This document shows positions 31,605-40,511 of a stretch of 64,000 nucleotides of DNA, piece after piece. Within the stretch, counting starts at the first letter, position 1; each line of letters begins with the position of its first letter. Source of the DNA: Brevibacillus aydinogluensis (GTDB lineage Bacteria; Bacillota; Bacilli; Brevibacillales; Brevibacillaceae); the NCBI RefSeq assembly GCF_031954365.1, contig NZ_JAUSVZ010000013.1. The stretch is one strand, 5' to 3'. The translations under genes were made by a program, and so were the position numbers. Below the pieces are notes generated by a model, which saw only the letters and a list, made by a program, of their open reading frames with translations, had not been told where the DNA came from and did no database searches.

Positions 31605-31916
31605 TTAGAACAGACCCGGGATGTTCAATCCTCCGGTGAATCGGCCCATTTCCTTGGCGATCATCTCATCGGCCTGGCGCAACGCATCGTTGACGGCGGT
31701 CAGCACGAGGTCCTGCAGCATTTCCACGTCATCCGGGTCGACCACTTCCGGCTTGATCGTGATGTCGACAATCTGCTTGTGGCCGTTTGCCTTAACGGTA
31801 ATCGCACCGCCCCCTGCAGAACTTTCCACCACTTTTTCCTTCAGGGCCTCTTGCGTCTTTTGCATTTCTTCCTGCATCTTTTTCACTTGTCGCATCATTT
31901 GTTGCATGTTTTTCAT
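31605..31916 (-). CDS. yaaK: YbaB/EbfC nucleoid-associated protein
   Basis: YbaB proteins are small dimeric DNA-binding proteins encoded after dnaX in many bacteria. The 103 residues begin MKNMQQMMRQVKKMQEEMQK and continue with the GGGAITVKANGHKQIVDITI strand region. AGGAGG precedes the ATG. Confidence 0.95.
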   Translation of the reverse strand: MKNMQQMMRQVKKMQEEMQKTQEALKEKVVESSAGGGAITVKANGHKQIVDITIKPEVVDPDDVEMLQDLVLTAVNDALRQADEMIAKEMGRFTGGLNIPGLF

Positions 31917-31949
31917 CGGGGTGTCCTCCTTCTTTTTTGCCGGTTCAGC

Positions 31950-33647
31950 TTATTCTTTCACTTCAATCAGTCCCTCACCGACCAGCCGAATCGCCTCGGC
32001 GACAAACGGGTCCTGCTCTTCCTGGGCGGGCTGTTCTTCCTGCCCGGCCTGCTGGCTCACGCTCTGCCACTCCTCCTCCATCACGGAGAGCAGCTGCAGC
32101 GGCCGCCCCAGAACACCCAGCATCACCCGTTCCACGACGCCCTTCAATTCCGGCTCCATGGTCTTCTCACAGTGAATGGGACTGGTAAAGGTGACGACGA
32201 CAGCGTCGCGGCCGGCAGCAGCGGGCTGGCCGTTCACCAACCAGGCTTGGTATTGAATCTTGATTTTTTTGACATCGGCCAAAATCTGGCTCCACTGCCC
32301 GCGCACCTGCCGCGTCAGCGCTTCGTCCACCGCCTTGGCCACCTCCCGCACCTTGTTCATCGGCGTGCGGGAACTTCTCGCGGCCGCAGCCGGACGGCGC
32401 GTTTCCGCCCTGCGCGGCTCTTCCGTTCGCGGCTGGGCGCTCACGTGCGCCTGTCCCTGCATCAGTTGGGCCAGCCGCTCTTCCAGTGTGCGGACCCGGT
32501 TGGCCAGTGCGGCCAGCTCTGCTCCTCCGGCTGCGGCTGCCTCCGGCGCAGCGGCAGCCTCTTTGACCGGCTGGCACAGTTTGACCAGCGTCAGCTCCAC
32601 CAGTACGCGGGCGTACGTGGACCACTTCAACTGGGCCAACGCCTGATTGCAGATTTCGATCGCGGCGTACACGTCGGGCAGGGCGTACATCCCGGCCACC
32701 TGGGCAAACTGGTCGTCCAGCATCGTCCGCTCGACGATCTCTTCCAACTGCGGCGCAGTCTTGAACAGCAACATGTCGCGGTAGTAGTAGAGCAGATCCT
32801 GCAAAAACTGTTCGGGATCTTTTCCCTGCACCATCACCCGGTCAAAATGCTCCATCACCCGGGACACGTCTCGTTCAGCGACGTATTTGGCCAGAACGGA
32901 AAAGTGCCCCTGTGAGACGGTGCCGGTAATCTGCATGATGTCAGCAGCCCGAACCTCGTCTTTGCTGTAGCTGATCGCCTGGTCCAGCAGGCTGAGTGCG
33001 TCCCGCATCCCCCCTTCGGCCATTTTGGCGACCAGGTGGAGGGCCTGCGGTTCGACCCGCACTCCCTGTGCCTCGCAGATGTATGTGAGCCGCTTCACCA
33101 TTTCCTTTAGGGGAATCCGGTGAAAATCAAACCGCTGACAGCGCGAGATAATCGTCGCCGGCAACTTGTGGGGCTCGGTGGTAGCCAGAATAAAGATGAC
33201 GTGGGAAGGCGGTTCCTCCAGCGTCTTCAACAGCGCGTTGAACGCCTCCGTCGTCAGCATATGCACTTCGTCGATAATATACACCTTGTACCGGACGTCA
33301 CTGGGGGCGAACCTGACCTTGTCGCGGATGTCGCGAATTTCCTCGACACCGCGGTTGGAAGCGGCGTCAATCTCCAGCACGTCGGTAACGGAACCGTCGG
33401 TAATGGCCCGGCAGGTGGGGCACTGGTTGCACGGCTCTCCGTCCTGCGGCTGTTCGCAGTTCACCGCTTTGGCCATGATTTTGGCTGCACTTGTCTTGCC
33501 CGTACCACGGGGACCGTTGAACAAATAAGCGTGGGACAACCTGCCTTCACGCAACGCGTTGCGCAAAGTGGTCGTCACATGCTCTTGTCCCACCACGTCT
33601 TGAAAGGTTTGCGGTCGGTATACGCGATACAGCGCGGTATAAGCCAT
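31950..33647 (-). CDS. dnaX: DNA polymerase III gamma/tau subunit
   Basis: DnaX drives the clamp loader and couples it to the replicative helicase. The 565 residues have Walker A FNGPRGTGKTS (about residues 42-52), a zinc module CNQCPTC, DEVHMLT (Walker B) and the SRC motif ISRCQRF. A Glu/Gln/Ala-rich linker and the tau C-terminal part follow (about 370-565). I use the ATG at 33647 (MAYTALYRVYRP); a TTG 18 bases upstream lies within the SD. I see no clear frameshift signal for a shorter gamma form. Confidence 0.96.
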   Translation of the reverse strand: MAYTALYRVYRPQTFQDVVGQEHVTTTLRNALREGRLSHAYLFNGPRGTGKTSAAKIMAKAVNCEQPQDGEPCNQCPTCRAITDGSVTDVLEIDAASNRGVEEIRDIRDKVRFAPSDVRYKVYIIDEVHMLTTEAFNALLKTLEEPPSHVIFILATTEPHKLPATIISRCQRFDFHRIPLKEMVKRLTYICEAQGVRVEPQALHLVAKMAEGGMRDALSLLDQAISYSKDEVRAADIMQITGTVSQGHFSVLAKYVAERDVSRVMEHFDRVMVQGKDPEQFLQDLLYYYRDMLLFKTAPQLEEIVERTMLDDQFAQVAGMYALPDVYAAIEICNQALAQLKWSTYARVLVELTLVKLCQPVKEAAAAPEAAAAGGAELAALANRVRTLEERLAQLMQGQAHVSAQPRTEEPRRAETRRPAAAARSSRTPMNKVREVAKAVDEALTRQVRGQWSQILADVKKIKIQYQAWLVNGQPAAAGRDAVVVTFTSPIHCEKTMEPELKGVVERVMLGVLGRPLQLLSVMEEEWQSVSQQAGQEEQPAQEEQDPFVAEAIRLVGEGLIEVKE

Positions 33648-33728
33648 GATGGTGTGACACTCCAATCTGCACAGTCCTCTTCCGAATCCTAACTATTATA
33701 CACCATCCGCCCTTGCTCTTACAAAGAA

Positions 33729-33755
33729 AACGCCCCGTACGGATGACGGGACGCC
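33729..33755 (-). terminator. Terminator after the histidine kinase gene
   Basis: CGTCCCGT pairs with ACGGGGCG (one G-T pair), followed by TTTTC on the minus strand. Confidence 0.65.
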
Positions 33756-33772
33756 GGGCCGGATAACCGTTG

Positions 33773-35206
33773 TCAGAGATACGGGAGCAAGATGTGAAAA
33801 GTGGTGCCATATCCTTTGGACGAAACGCGGATTTGGCCGCCAATGTCGTGAATGATTTTCTGACATACGGAAAGACCCAGCCCCGTTCCCTCCTCCTTGG
33901 TCGTAAAAAATGGATCAAAAATTTTGTCGATGATGTACAGCGGAATGCCCGGCCCCGTATCGTGGATGTCGATGCTGACCTTGTCCCCTTCCGGATCGAT
34001 GTGATGGGAAATGTGCAGCGTCCCCTTCTCCCCCATGGCCTCGATGCCGTTTTTGCAGATGTTGATGAAGACCTGTTTGAGCAGTTCCGTGTCCCCCACC
34101 ACCAGCGGAAGCTGTCCCCGCGAGGAGAACTTTACGTCGATGCCGAACAGAAGCGCCTGCGACTCCACGATCGGGAGAATCTCCTCAAACACCGTGTTTA
34201 AATCGACCAGGGAATACTGGACGTCGCGCTGCTTGCTCAGCAGCAAAAATTCGCTGACCAGCGAATTGATCCGATTGATCTCCGTCAGCATGATTTCCGT
34301 GTAGGTTCGCTCCCGCTCCATGCCGTTGTCGCTGAAGGATTGCAGGAACATCTGCAAAAAGCCCTTGATCGACGTGAGCGGGTTGCGGATCTCGTGAGCC
34401 GTGCCGGCGGCAATCTGTCCGATCATCGCCAGTCGCTCGTTGCGCTCGATTTTTTGTTCAAACGAGCGCAGGTTGGTAATATCCTTGAACAAGACGAACG
34501 CGCCGACGGTATTACCGGCCTCGTCCTGAAGCGTGTGGGCGTCCACGATTAATTCGTAGCGCTGGTTGTCGTTTGTCCAGGACGTGGCGATATTGTGAAG
34601 CTTCACCCCGTCGAGCAGTTCCCGCTTGATCAGGCGATGCTCTTCAGGTATGCCGGCAAACACATCGTCCACGTGCCGGTTGAGCACATGCAGCCGCTCC
34701 ATTCCGAGGAGCTTGCAGGCCGCGTGGCTGGCTTCGACGATCTGTCCCTGCTTGTTGAGCACGAACAATCCCAGGCTGGTATCGGTAGTCAGTTTTTCCA
34801 CAAGCCGCTGTGACAGCCCGTAATCCGTCTCTTTGGTCAACTGATACAGGTGAACCAGATACAGCAGTTCCTCCTCCGTCTGCTGCCCCAAAATCATCGC
34901 CGGTGTTTTACCGCTTCTGCCCTGCCTGTCACGCCATTCCACTTCTGCGGGCATATCTGTCTCCGCTTCCCGGCGCAGCAGATCCTGATACAGTTGTTCG
35001 ATCGTGCCCCGGTACGGCAGCAGGACGTGAAACGGCTGGTTCACGAGTTCTCCGCGTTGGTATCCGGTAACGCGAAGAAGCTGTTCATTCACTTCCACGA
35101 TACATCCCGTTTGCGTCACCAGAAATACGGCCGTCGGGAAGTATTGCAAAAATTTCGTCAATCGTTTGGACGAACCGGCGAGATGTAACGAGAATGATGC
35201 ACTCAC
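33773..35206 (-). CDS. Cytoplasmic PAS-domain sensor histidine kinase (sporulation-kinase-like)
   Basis: The 477 residues carry two PAS domains (about 10-110 and 130-235), a phosphoacceptor His in GTAHEIRNPLTSIKGF (His near residue 271) and an HATPase_c domain with N-box NICKNGIEAM, DTGPGIP and GTGLGLS. No membrane segment is seen. The layout resembles phosphorelay kinases such as KinA/KinE that feed Spo0F; no partner regulator is next to it, as expected for such orphan kinases. The GTG at 35206 has GGGGGGG seven bases upstream. A sigma-H-like pair GCAGGGCAT and GACGAAT (spacing 12) lies near 35275-35302. Confidence 0.82.
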   Translation of the reverse strand: MSASFSLHLAGSSKRLTKFLQYFPTAVFLVTQTGCIVEVNEQLLRVTGYQRGELVNQPFHVLLPYRGTIEQLYQDLLRREAETDMPAEVEWRDRQGRSGKTPAMILGQQTEEELLYLVHLYQLTKETDYGLSQRLVEKLTTDTSLGLFVLNKQGQIVEASHAACKLLGMERLHVLNRHVDDVFAGIPEEHRLIKRELLDGVKLHNIATSWTNDNQRYELIVDAHTLQDEAGNTVGAFVLFKDITNLRSFEQKIERNERLAMIGQIAAGTAHEIRNPLTSIKGFLQMFLQSFSDNGMERERTYTEIMLTEINRINSLVSEFLLLSKQRDVQYSLVDLNTVFEEILPIVESQALLFGIDVKFSSRGQLPLVVGDTELLKQVFINICKNGIEAMGEKGTLHISHHIDPEGDKVSIDIHDTGPGIPLYIIDKIFDPFFTTKEEGTGLGLSVCQKIIHDIGGQIRVSSKGYGTTFHILLPYL

Positions 35207-35354
35207 AGCTTGTCCCCCCCTGACCCTTGACGTTTTTACAGGCAATCATCGCATTCTGCACATTCCTACACATTCGTCACCCTATCAGGAATGCCCTGCC
35301 TGTACAGAATGATTCTGGAAGGAAATGTTTCGCTAGAGATCGTCAGAAATCAAC

Positions 35355-35385
35355 AAAAAATGGCCTGTTCCTCATGAACAGACCA
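35355..35385 (-). terminator. Terminator of the SRP RNA gene
   Basis: TGGTCTGTTC pairs with GAACAGGCCA, followed by six T on the minus strand. Confidence 0.85.
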
Positions 35386-35401
35386 CTTGATGTTCTTCGA
35401 G

Positions 35402-35676
35402 AAGACCGTGCACCTATCTTCGATACTCCCCATCCAAGCGTTACATATGGGGGCAGCTCAGACCAGGCTCCCCTGCGGCACACGCGATGATCCACTTATG
35501 GCTGCTTCCTTCCGGACCTGACCAGGTTCATGGGTTCGCGTTGCACAGGACCCGATCCTCAACACCGCCGCCCATATGGCAGCCTTACATGAGAAGACCT
35601 CTGATAGGAATTCGACCCTGCTATTGCGGATTGCAGGTTACAGGGCACCGCAACCTCCCCGTCTAGCACGGCACAT
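35402..35676 (-). ncRNA. scr: Signal recognition particle RNA (small cytoplasmic RNA, Bacillus long form)
   Basis: The minus-strand RNA contains the SRP core GTCAGGTCCGGAAGGAAGCA (near 35524-35505). It begins GTGCCGTGCTAGACGGGGAG and ends AGGTGCACGGTCTTC, so the two ends pair (GTGCCGTGC/GCACGG). The length of about 275 nt fits the long Bacillus SRP RNA with an Alu domain. With Ffh it targets membrane and secreted proteins. It has its own promoter and terminator. Confidence 0.95.
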
Positions 35677-35678
35677 TT

Positions 35679-35707
35679 AGCATACCAAAGAACCGGAATG
35701 ATCGCAA
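35679..35707 (-). promoter_or_regulatory. Promoter of the SRP RNA gene
   Basis: Minus-strand TTGCGA (35707-35702), 17 bases, TATGCT (35684-35679); the RNA would start within the next few bases. Confidence 0.75.
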
Positions 35708-35741
35708 GGCAAAAAGCCATCCATAACAGGAAAGCGTCCCC

Positions 35742-37487
35742 TCACGTGACGTGGGCTGCCGCTTTCTGCACTTCATGCCCGGCGTCGGATGAAATCATGC
35801 TGGCGGCAATCGCCTGATACGCCCGGCAAAACGCCCGGACAATCTCCGGATCGAATTGAGTGCCGGAGCAGCGGACAATTTCCGCATACGCTTCTTCTGC
35901 TGTCATCGCCTTGCGGTAGGAACGCGTTGAAGTCATGGCGTCAAAGGTGTCGGCGACGGCCAAAATACGCCCCAGCAGGGGGATATCCTCCCCTTTCAGT
36001 CCGTCCGGATACCCGTATCCGTCCCAGCGCTCGTGATGATGACGGACACCGGGACTGACGTGGGCCAGGCTCTCGATCCTCTCCACGATGTCGGCTCCAA
36101 TGGTGGTGTGCAGCTTGATCAGTTCGTACTCCTCATCATTCAGCTTGCCTTCCTTCAACAGCACCCGGTCGGGAATGGCCACCTTGCCGATATCGTGCAT
36201 CAGCCCGGCATAACGCAGATCGTTCCGGGATATGGTTTGCTTTTTCGCATCATCCAAATAATCGTAGATAAGCAGCGCGTACCGGGTAACCCGCTCGCTG
36301 TGGCCGGCCGTGTACGGATCTTTCATCTCCACAGCCAGGTAAAAGCTGCGAACAATCTGGTCCATCCCCTTCTGCATGTACTCCCGTTCCCTTCGGATCA
36401 GAGTGTCCAACTGCTCGGCCATCTGATTAAATTTGTTTCCCAAGCGCGCCATCTCTTCCATCCCGTCCACCGGCACGCGAATGGAAAAATCCCCTTTCTG
36501 CAAAGCCTCCGTCGCTTCGACAAGGGTGGAAATCGGCCGGTCCATCCACCGGGCGACCAGCCGGGTCTCCATAGCGGCAAACAGCACCACCAATAACGTG
36601 ACGATCAGCAAAATCAGCTCCAGACGGCCGAGATGACGGTCAATCACTTCGGCCGGCAGCAGTTCCACGTAGGTGTTTCCCGTATGCGGGGAGACGTATC
36701 GAAAGAGATGCACCATCCCGTTCAGCCGGCTGTCATACCGCACTTCCTCCGTTAGGCCCGCATTGTGCACCTCTCTTACATCTGCATAAGACTCCACCAG
36801 CAGCCGCGCACCCGAGGACTCCGGTTCGACCTGAATCAGCGGGTGCCCGTCGGAGGTAAACACCAAAAGCGTACAGTCGTGCCGCTCGGTGTCTGTTTTC
36901 AGCCACCTTTCCAATAAATCGGGCTTCCATTCTGCCACAAGCACGGCGAACGGCCGCCCCTGCTCGTTCGTTACCGCCTGCACCGCGTACAGCCGAGACG
37001 GATCGGCCCCCGCTTCCGCTCCAAGCAGCAGCCGGGGAGCGATGTGCCACGCCTCCAGTGTGTCGCGGTACCATGACAGAACGCGGACATTTCCGTCCAT
37101 CCATTGCTCGTCGGTAAACAGGGAGAGACGTCCACCATCGACGGCGAGCAGATGAACATTGCGGACAGAGGGATTTCTGCGTTGAAAGTCCCGGAACAGC
37201 TTCTCCGCCGCAGCCGTTTGTGCGCTGCGCGGCAAAAGCGCCAACTGTCCCTCCGTGCTGCGCACGGCTGGTTCGTTGGCCAGCCGTTGGACGCTGTCCA
37301 GCAAGAGCTGGGCATACAGCGAAAACTGCTCGTCCGTGTGGCGCAAACGCTCGCGAATGCTGGTGGCGTACTGTTCGTACACCACCGTTCTTGCCGCGTC
37401 GTAATTGACAAAGCTGACGACGAGTATCGGGATCAGGCACAAGCACAGCAGTGCTGCAAATAAGCGGTCTCTTACCTTTGTAAACAC
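35742..37487 (-). CDS. Membrane HD-GYP cyclic-di-GMP phosphodiesterase with sensor domain
   Basis: The 581 residues have an N-terminal membrane segment (about 10-30), a large extracytoplasmic sensor region resembling dCache (about 35-285), a second membrane segment (about 295-315), a HAMP linker and a C-terminal HD-GYP domain. HD-GYP motifs are complete: MHDIGKVAIP (HD near residue 431) and HHHERWDGYGYPDGLKG (about 483-499), so cyclic-di-GMP hydrolysis is likely. I use the GTG at 37487, six bases after AAGGGGG. The ligand is unknown. Confidence 0.88.
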   Translation of the reverse strand: MFTKVRDRLFAALLCLCLIPILVVSFVNYDAARTVVYEQYATSIRERLRHTDEQFSLYAQLLLDSVQRLANEPAVRSTEGQLALLPRSAQTAAAEKLFRDFQRRNPSVRNVHLLAVDGGRLSLFTDEQWMDGNVRVLSWYRDTLEAWHIAPRLLLGAEAGADPSRLYAVQAVTNEQGRPFAVLVAEWKPDLLERWLKTDTERHDCTLLVFTSDGHPLIQVEPESSGARLLVESYADVREVHNAGLTEEVRYDSRLNGMVHLFRYVSPHTGNTYVELLPAEVIDRHLGRLELILLIVTLLVVLFAAMETRLVARWMDRPISTLVEATEALQKGDFSIRVPVDGMEEMARLGNKFNQMAEQLDTLIRREREYMQKGMDQIVRSFYLAVEMKDPYTAGHSERVTRYALLIYDYLDDAKKQTISRNDLRYAGLMHDIGKVAIPDRVLLKEGKLNDEEYELIKLHTTIGADIVERIESLAHVSPGVRHHHERWDGYGYPDGLKGEDIPLLGRILAVADTFDAMTSTRSYRKAMTAEEAYAEIVRCSGTQFDPEIVRAFCRAYQAIAASMISSDAGHEVQKAAAHVT

Positions 37488-37688
37488 GGGCCTCCCCCTT
37501 GCTTCTTTCCCGAGGTGGACGGGCACAAGCTCCCTCCTGCTTCGTGCACGCTGTGAATCTCCAACCGACTGGGAACAATGCCCATATCTATGACATTCTT
37601 TACCTACCACGGGGAAGCAGCGCCTAAACCTCTTTCAGGGGTTTTTGCAGAAAAGTTTCCTCCCTATGCTTTCATGCAGTCACACAGC

Positions 37689-37720
37689 AAAAAATCCTCC
37701 ATAAAATACGGAGGATTTTG
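37689..37720 (-). terminator. Terminator after hmp
   Basis: AAAATCCTCC/GGAGGATTTT with TTTT on the minus strand, about 15 bases past the hmp stop. Confidence 0.85.
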
Positions 37721-37734
37721 GCGATTATATTCGA

Positions 37735-38955
37735 TTACTCGCTCAGACTGCCCTTTGGCCCGAAGAATTCGAAATGGATGCGTTCTTCCGGCACGCCCCA
37801 GTCTTTCAGCGCCTGGTAAACGTTTTTCATGAACGGCACCGGTCCACAGAAGTAGAAATCGGCATTATTGTCGGGCAGAATCGACTGCAACCACGGCAGG
37901 TCGATGAAGCCCTCCTTGTCAAAACGGCGCTCAGCCCGATCTTCTTCGGTCGGTTCCGAATATGCTGCATGGAAAGTCAGCGCTTCGTGCTTATCGGCCA
38001 GCGCGGCCACGTGCTCCTTCATCGCGTGCACCCGGCTGTTGCGTGCAGCGTGGATAAAGTGAACCCGTCGCTGCGGCTGCCGCTCTACCAGCGTATTCAG
38101 CATGCTGATCATCGGCGTGAGACCAACGCCTCCGCTCAACAGGACGACCGGCGTCTCTTTTGACGTATCCAGGACGAAGTCACCTGCGGGCGCGCTGATC
38201 GGCAGCACGTCTCCCTCCTTAATGTGGTCGTGCAGGTAGGTGGAGACGATCCCCGCCGGCTTGCCATCTACGGCATCTTCCCGTTTGACGCTGATCCGGT
38301 AGTAATCCTTGCCCGGGCTGTCCGACAGGCTGTACTGACGGATGTGCGTGTAGGTTTCACCCGGGATATCCAACTTCACACTGATGTACTGCCCTGGCTG
38401 GAATGGCGGAATAAGGCCGCCGTCCTGCGGTTTCAGGTAGAAGGAGGTAATCACGTCGCTCTCTTTTACTTTTCGGTCCACGACAAAGTTGCGGAAATCC
38501 CGCCAGCCGCCGGGCAACTGTTCCGCTTCCCGGTACAATTCCTCCTCCAAATTGATGAACACGTCGGCAATAACGCCGTACGCTTCCGCCCATGCGTTGA
38601 TGATCTCGTCAGTCGCTGCGTCGCCGAGCACGTCCTTGATCGCCGCGAGCAGGTTTTTCCCGACGATCGGGTAGTGTTCCGGCTTGATGCCCAAACTGCG
38701 GTGTTTGTGCGCAATTTGCTTGACGACCGGCAGGATGGCTTCCAAATTCTCAATGTTGGCCGCCGCCGCATAGACGGAGTTGGCCAGCGCGGTCTGCTGC
38801 CGCCCCTGTTTTTGGTTGGCGTGGTTGAAAATGTTCAGCAGTTCCGGATGGTTGGTAAACATCAACTGGTAAAAACGTGTCGTAATCGTCCGGCCATGCT
38901 CCTTCAGGACGGGAACGGTCGACTTGATGATGTCTATCGTATGTTGACTCAGCAT
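37735..38955 (-). CDS. hmp: Flavohemoprotein (nitric oxide dioxygenase)
   Basis: Hmp detoxifies NO to nitrate using O2 and NAD(P)H. The 406 residues comprise a globin domain (about 1-138, with the haem His in AHKHRSLGI near residue 85), an FAD-binding barrel (about 150-255, HIRQYSLSD) and an NAD-binding domain (about 260-400, LLSGGVGLTPMISML and FYFCGPVPFM). AAGGAGGAG precedes the ATG. Tandem FNR/CRP-type palindromes lie upstream, so oxygen or redox control is likely. Confidence 0.96.
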   Translation of the reverse strand: MLSQHTIDIIKSTVPVLKEHGRTITTRFYQLMFTNHPELLNIFNHANQKQGRQQTALANSVYAAAANIENLEAILPVVKQIAHKHRSLGIKPEHYPIVGKNLLAAIKDVLGDAATDEIINAWAEAYGVIADVFINLEEELYREAEQLPGGWRDFRNFVVDRKVKESDVITSFYLKPQDGGLIPPFQPGQYISVKLDIPGETYTHIRQYSLSDSPGKDYYRISVKREDAVDGKPAGIVSTYLHDHIKEGDVLPISAPAGDFVLDTSKETPVVLLSGGVGLTPMISMLNTLVERQPQRRVHFIHAARNSRVHAMKEHVAALADKHEALTFHAAYSEPTEEDRAERRFDKEGFIDLPWLQSILPDNNADFYFCGPVPFMKNVYQALKDWGVPEERIHFEFFGPKGSLSE

Positions 38956-38999
38956 GTTCGCTCCTCCTTGATGATACCGTGATGGTTCGTGTCGCCTTT

Positions 39000-39005
39000 A
39001 GTATA
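39000..39005 (-). promoter_or_regulatory. -10 element of the hmp promoter
   Basis: TATACT on the minus strand; the predicted start, near 38993, puts the perfect FNR/CRP box at about -41.5. No good -35 is present, as usual for an activator-dependent promoter. Confidence 0.5.
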
Positions 39006-39011
39006 AGGCGC

Positions 39012-39042
39012 TGTGATTTTGTTCACTGTGATTGCAATCACA
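39012..39042. promoter_or_regulatory. Tandem FNR/CRP-type boxes upstream of hmp
   Basis: TGTGATTGCAATCACA (39027-39042) is a perfect TGTGA-N6-TCACA palindrome. TGTGATTTTGTTCACT (39012-39027), sharing its last T, is a second copy with one mismatch. This is the binding site class of Bacillus FNR and other CRP-family regulators. Confidence 0.75.
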
Positions 39043-39141
39043 TCGCCGGTGGAGGTTTTGTGAACACCTGTACCGAGCATGTGTAGCCGTCCTGCGCTGT
39101 CCTCCGTCTGCGGTCAGACGTGCCGATCGCGCTTGCGTCGG

Positions 39142-39170
39142 TTGGAGGGTTTGGTAATATGAGGTACAAT
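39142..39170 (+). promoter_or_regulatory. Promoter of the DUF4870-type gene
   Basis: TTGGAG (39142-39147), 17 bases, TACAAT (39165-39170). Confidence 0.6.
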
Positions 39171-39217
39171 AATTATGGGGGCAGTCATAACGCTTCTCAA
39201 TACAGGGAGGTAGCAGA

Positions 39218-39526
39218 ATGGATCACAAGGGAGTCAAGGCGATCACCCATGCCAGTTTGTTCTTCGCGCCAATCCTGGTGCCGCTGGTTGTCTGGCTGCT
39301 GATTCAAGACCGGCATGTAAAAAACATCGCCTTGCAGGCATTGCTGTTTCATGTCATCATGAGCATTCTTTTCTCCATTTCCCTCTTTCTGTCGTTTTTC
39401 GTGATCGGCATTCCGTTCGTGCTGGTATTCGGCTTTATGATCCTCTACTATCCGATCAAGGGGATCGTTTACGCGCTGCAGGACAGACCGTTTCGCTATC
39501 CGGTCATCGGATCGCTGATCGGGTAG
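39218..39526 (+). CDS. DUF4870-type small membrane protein
   Basis: The 102 residues contain three hydrophobic segments (about 10-28, 40-65, 66-85), and the pattern HASLFFAPILVPLVVWLL followed by VKNIALQALLFH fits the DUF4870 (TIC20-like) family, whose function is unknown. GGGAGG lies eight bases before the ATG. It appears monocistronic, with a hairpin after it. Confidence 0.75.
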   Translation: MDHKGVKAITHASLFFAPILVPLVVWLLIQDRHVKNIALQALLFHVIMSILFSISLFLSFFVIGIPFVLVFGFMILYYPIKGIVYALQDRPFRYPVIGSLIG

Positions 39527-39543
39527 ACGAATACCATAACACA

Positions 39544-39572
39544 AGGCGGGAGTGAGCAATTCACTCCCGCCG
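39544..39572 (+). terminator. Hairpin after the DUF4870-type gene
   Basis: A perfect 11-bp stem, GGCGGGAGTGA/TCACTCCCGCC. No T-run follows, so it may act as an mRNA end stabiliser rather than a classical terminator. Confidence 0.5.
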
Positions 39573-39663
39573 CTTCGTTCTCGGCAACGAACAAATGACC
39601 TGTTGTATAATTATTACATATTTGGTGATGTAATCATGTTGGAAAAGAGGTGGAAGAATCAAC

Positions 39664-40227
39664 ATGAAAAAAGCTCATTGGTTTACACTGATGGCGTTCA
39701 TCTTGGTTTGTTCCCTGCTTGTCATCATGATGAACAGCAAGCAATCACATGTTGTTCCAGAGATCACATTGAAAGTCGGAAACGATGATATCAGCTCGAC
39801 ATTAAAGTCAAGAACATTGGAAGATCCAGCAGATTTTGAAGATGCGTCACTGTTCCGAGCGATCATGAATGATCCCGCGATAACGATTCCATAGGTCAAG
39901 CTTGGTGAGACCGTACATATTTCGCTTCATCCAAAACCAAAATCATTTGAAGTAAGGGAGAGCATTCTTCTTACGGATGGCGATTTTAAATATAAACGTC
40001 AACCAGCGCAGCAACAGCCAGTAACGCTTAATTTTAATGATAATGAAAATGAAGCAACATTTACTCTGAATGAAAACGTCTTTGCCCTCTTAAGTTCTAA
40101 CAGTCAAGATTATCAACCGGGCGGGACCATCCGAGGTTTTCGCCTGGTATGCAAATGGGAAGACCGCACACAGGAATATGCATTTGTCATCAAAACGGAT
40201 GCCCACAAACCTTCCACTGCCAAGTAA
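39664..40227 (+). pseudogene. Secreted protein gene interrupted by an in-frame TAG
   Basis: From the ATG at 39664 (AAGAGGTGG upstream) the frame encodes a signal-anchor protein: MKKAHWFTLMAFILVCSLLVIMM, then a hydrophilic part. A TAG stands at 39892-39894 after residue 76. The same frame continues without another stop to the TAA at 40225-40227, giving 187 codons in all. The continuation (VKLGETVHISLHPKPK ... GFRLVCKWEDRTQEYAFVIKT) reads like protein, and ITIP-stop-VKLGETV would be smooth with Gln (CAG) in place of TAG. No family is recognised. The region is poorer in G+C than its surroundings, which suggests transfer. Confidence 0.7.
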
Positions 40228-40230
40228 ATC

Positions 40231-40263
40231 AAAAAGCACAGGCTGGCTGCCAACCTGTGCTTT
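40231..40263. terminator. Bidirectional terminator between the interrupted gene and tRNA-Ser
   Basis: AAAGCACAGG/CCTGTGCTTT, with five T on the minus strand. Confidence 0.8.
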
Positions 40264-40277
40264 GCGTACGATTTGTA

Positions 40278-40369
40278 TGGCGGAGAGAGTGGGATTCGAA
40301 CCCACGCACGCCTCACGACGCCTAACGCATTTCGAGTGCGTCCCCTTATGACCACTTGGGTATCTCTCC
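40278..40369 (-). tRNA. tRNA-Ser, anticodon CGA
   Basis: The 92-nt class II tRNA has acceptor GGAGAGA/TCTCTCC, the anticodon arm ACGCA-CTCGAAA-TGCGT (anticodon CGA, reading UCG), a long variable arm GGCGTCGTGAGGCGTGC and an encoded CCA. Confidence 0.95.
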
Positions 40370-40511
40370 ACTGTATGCTAGAAGCAAAATTAACTATAGC
40401 AAAAGATTGCCCAATGCGCAAGAGTAAATCTCTACCACCCCTTGATTTGCCGTCAGCGTTGGGCCAATATAGTAACAGCACAGCGAAAACGAGCAGAAAC
40501 GGGGAATTCAA

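Noticed and set aside
36733..37578. 281-codon minus-strand frame inside the HD-GYP gene
   Set aside because: Alternative frame of the sensor domain; low-complexity composition and no domain.
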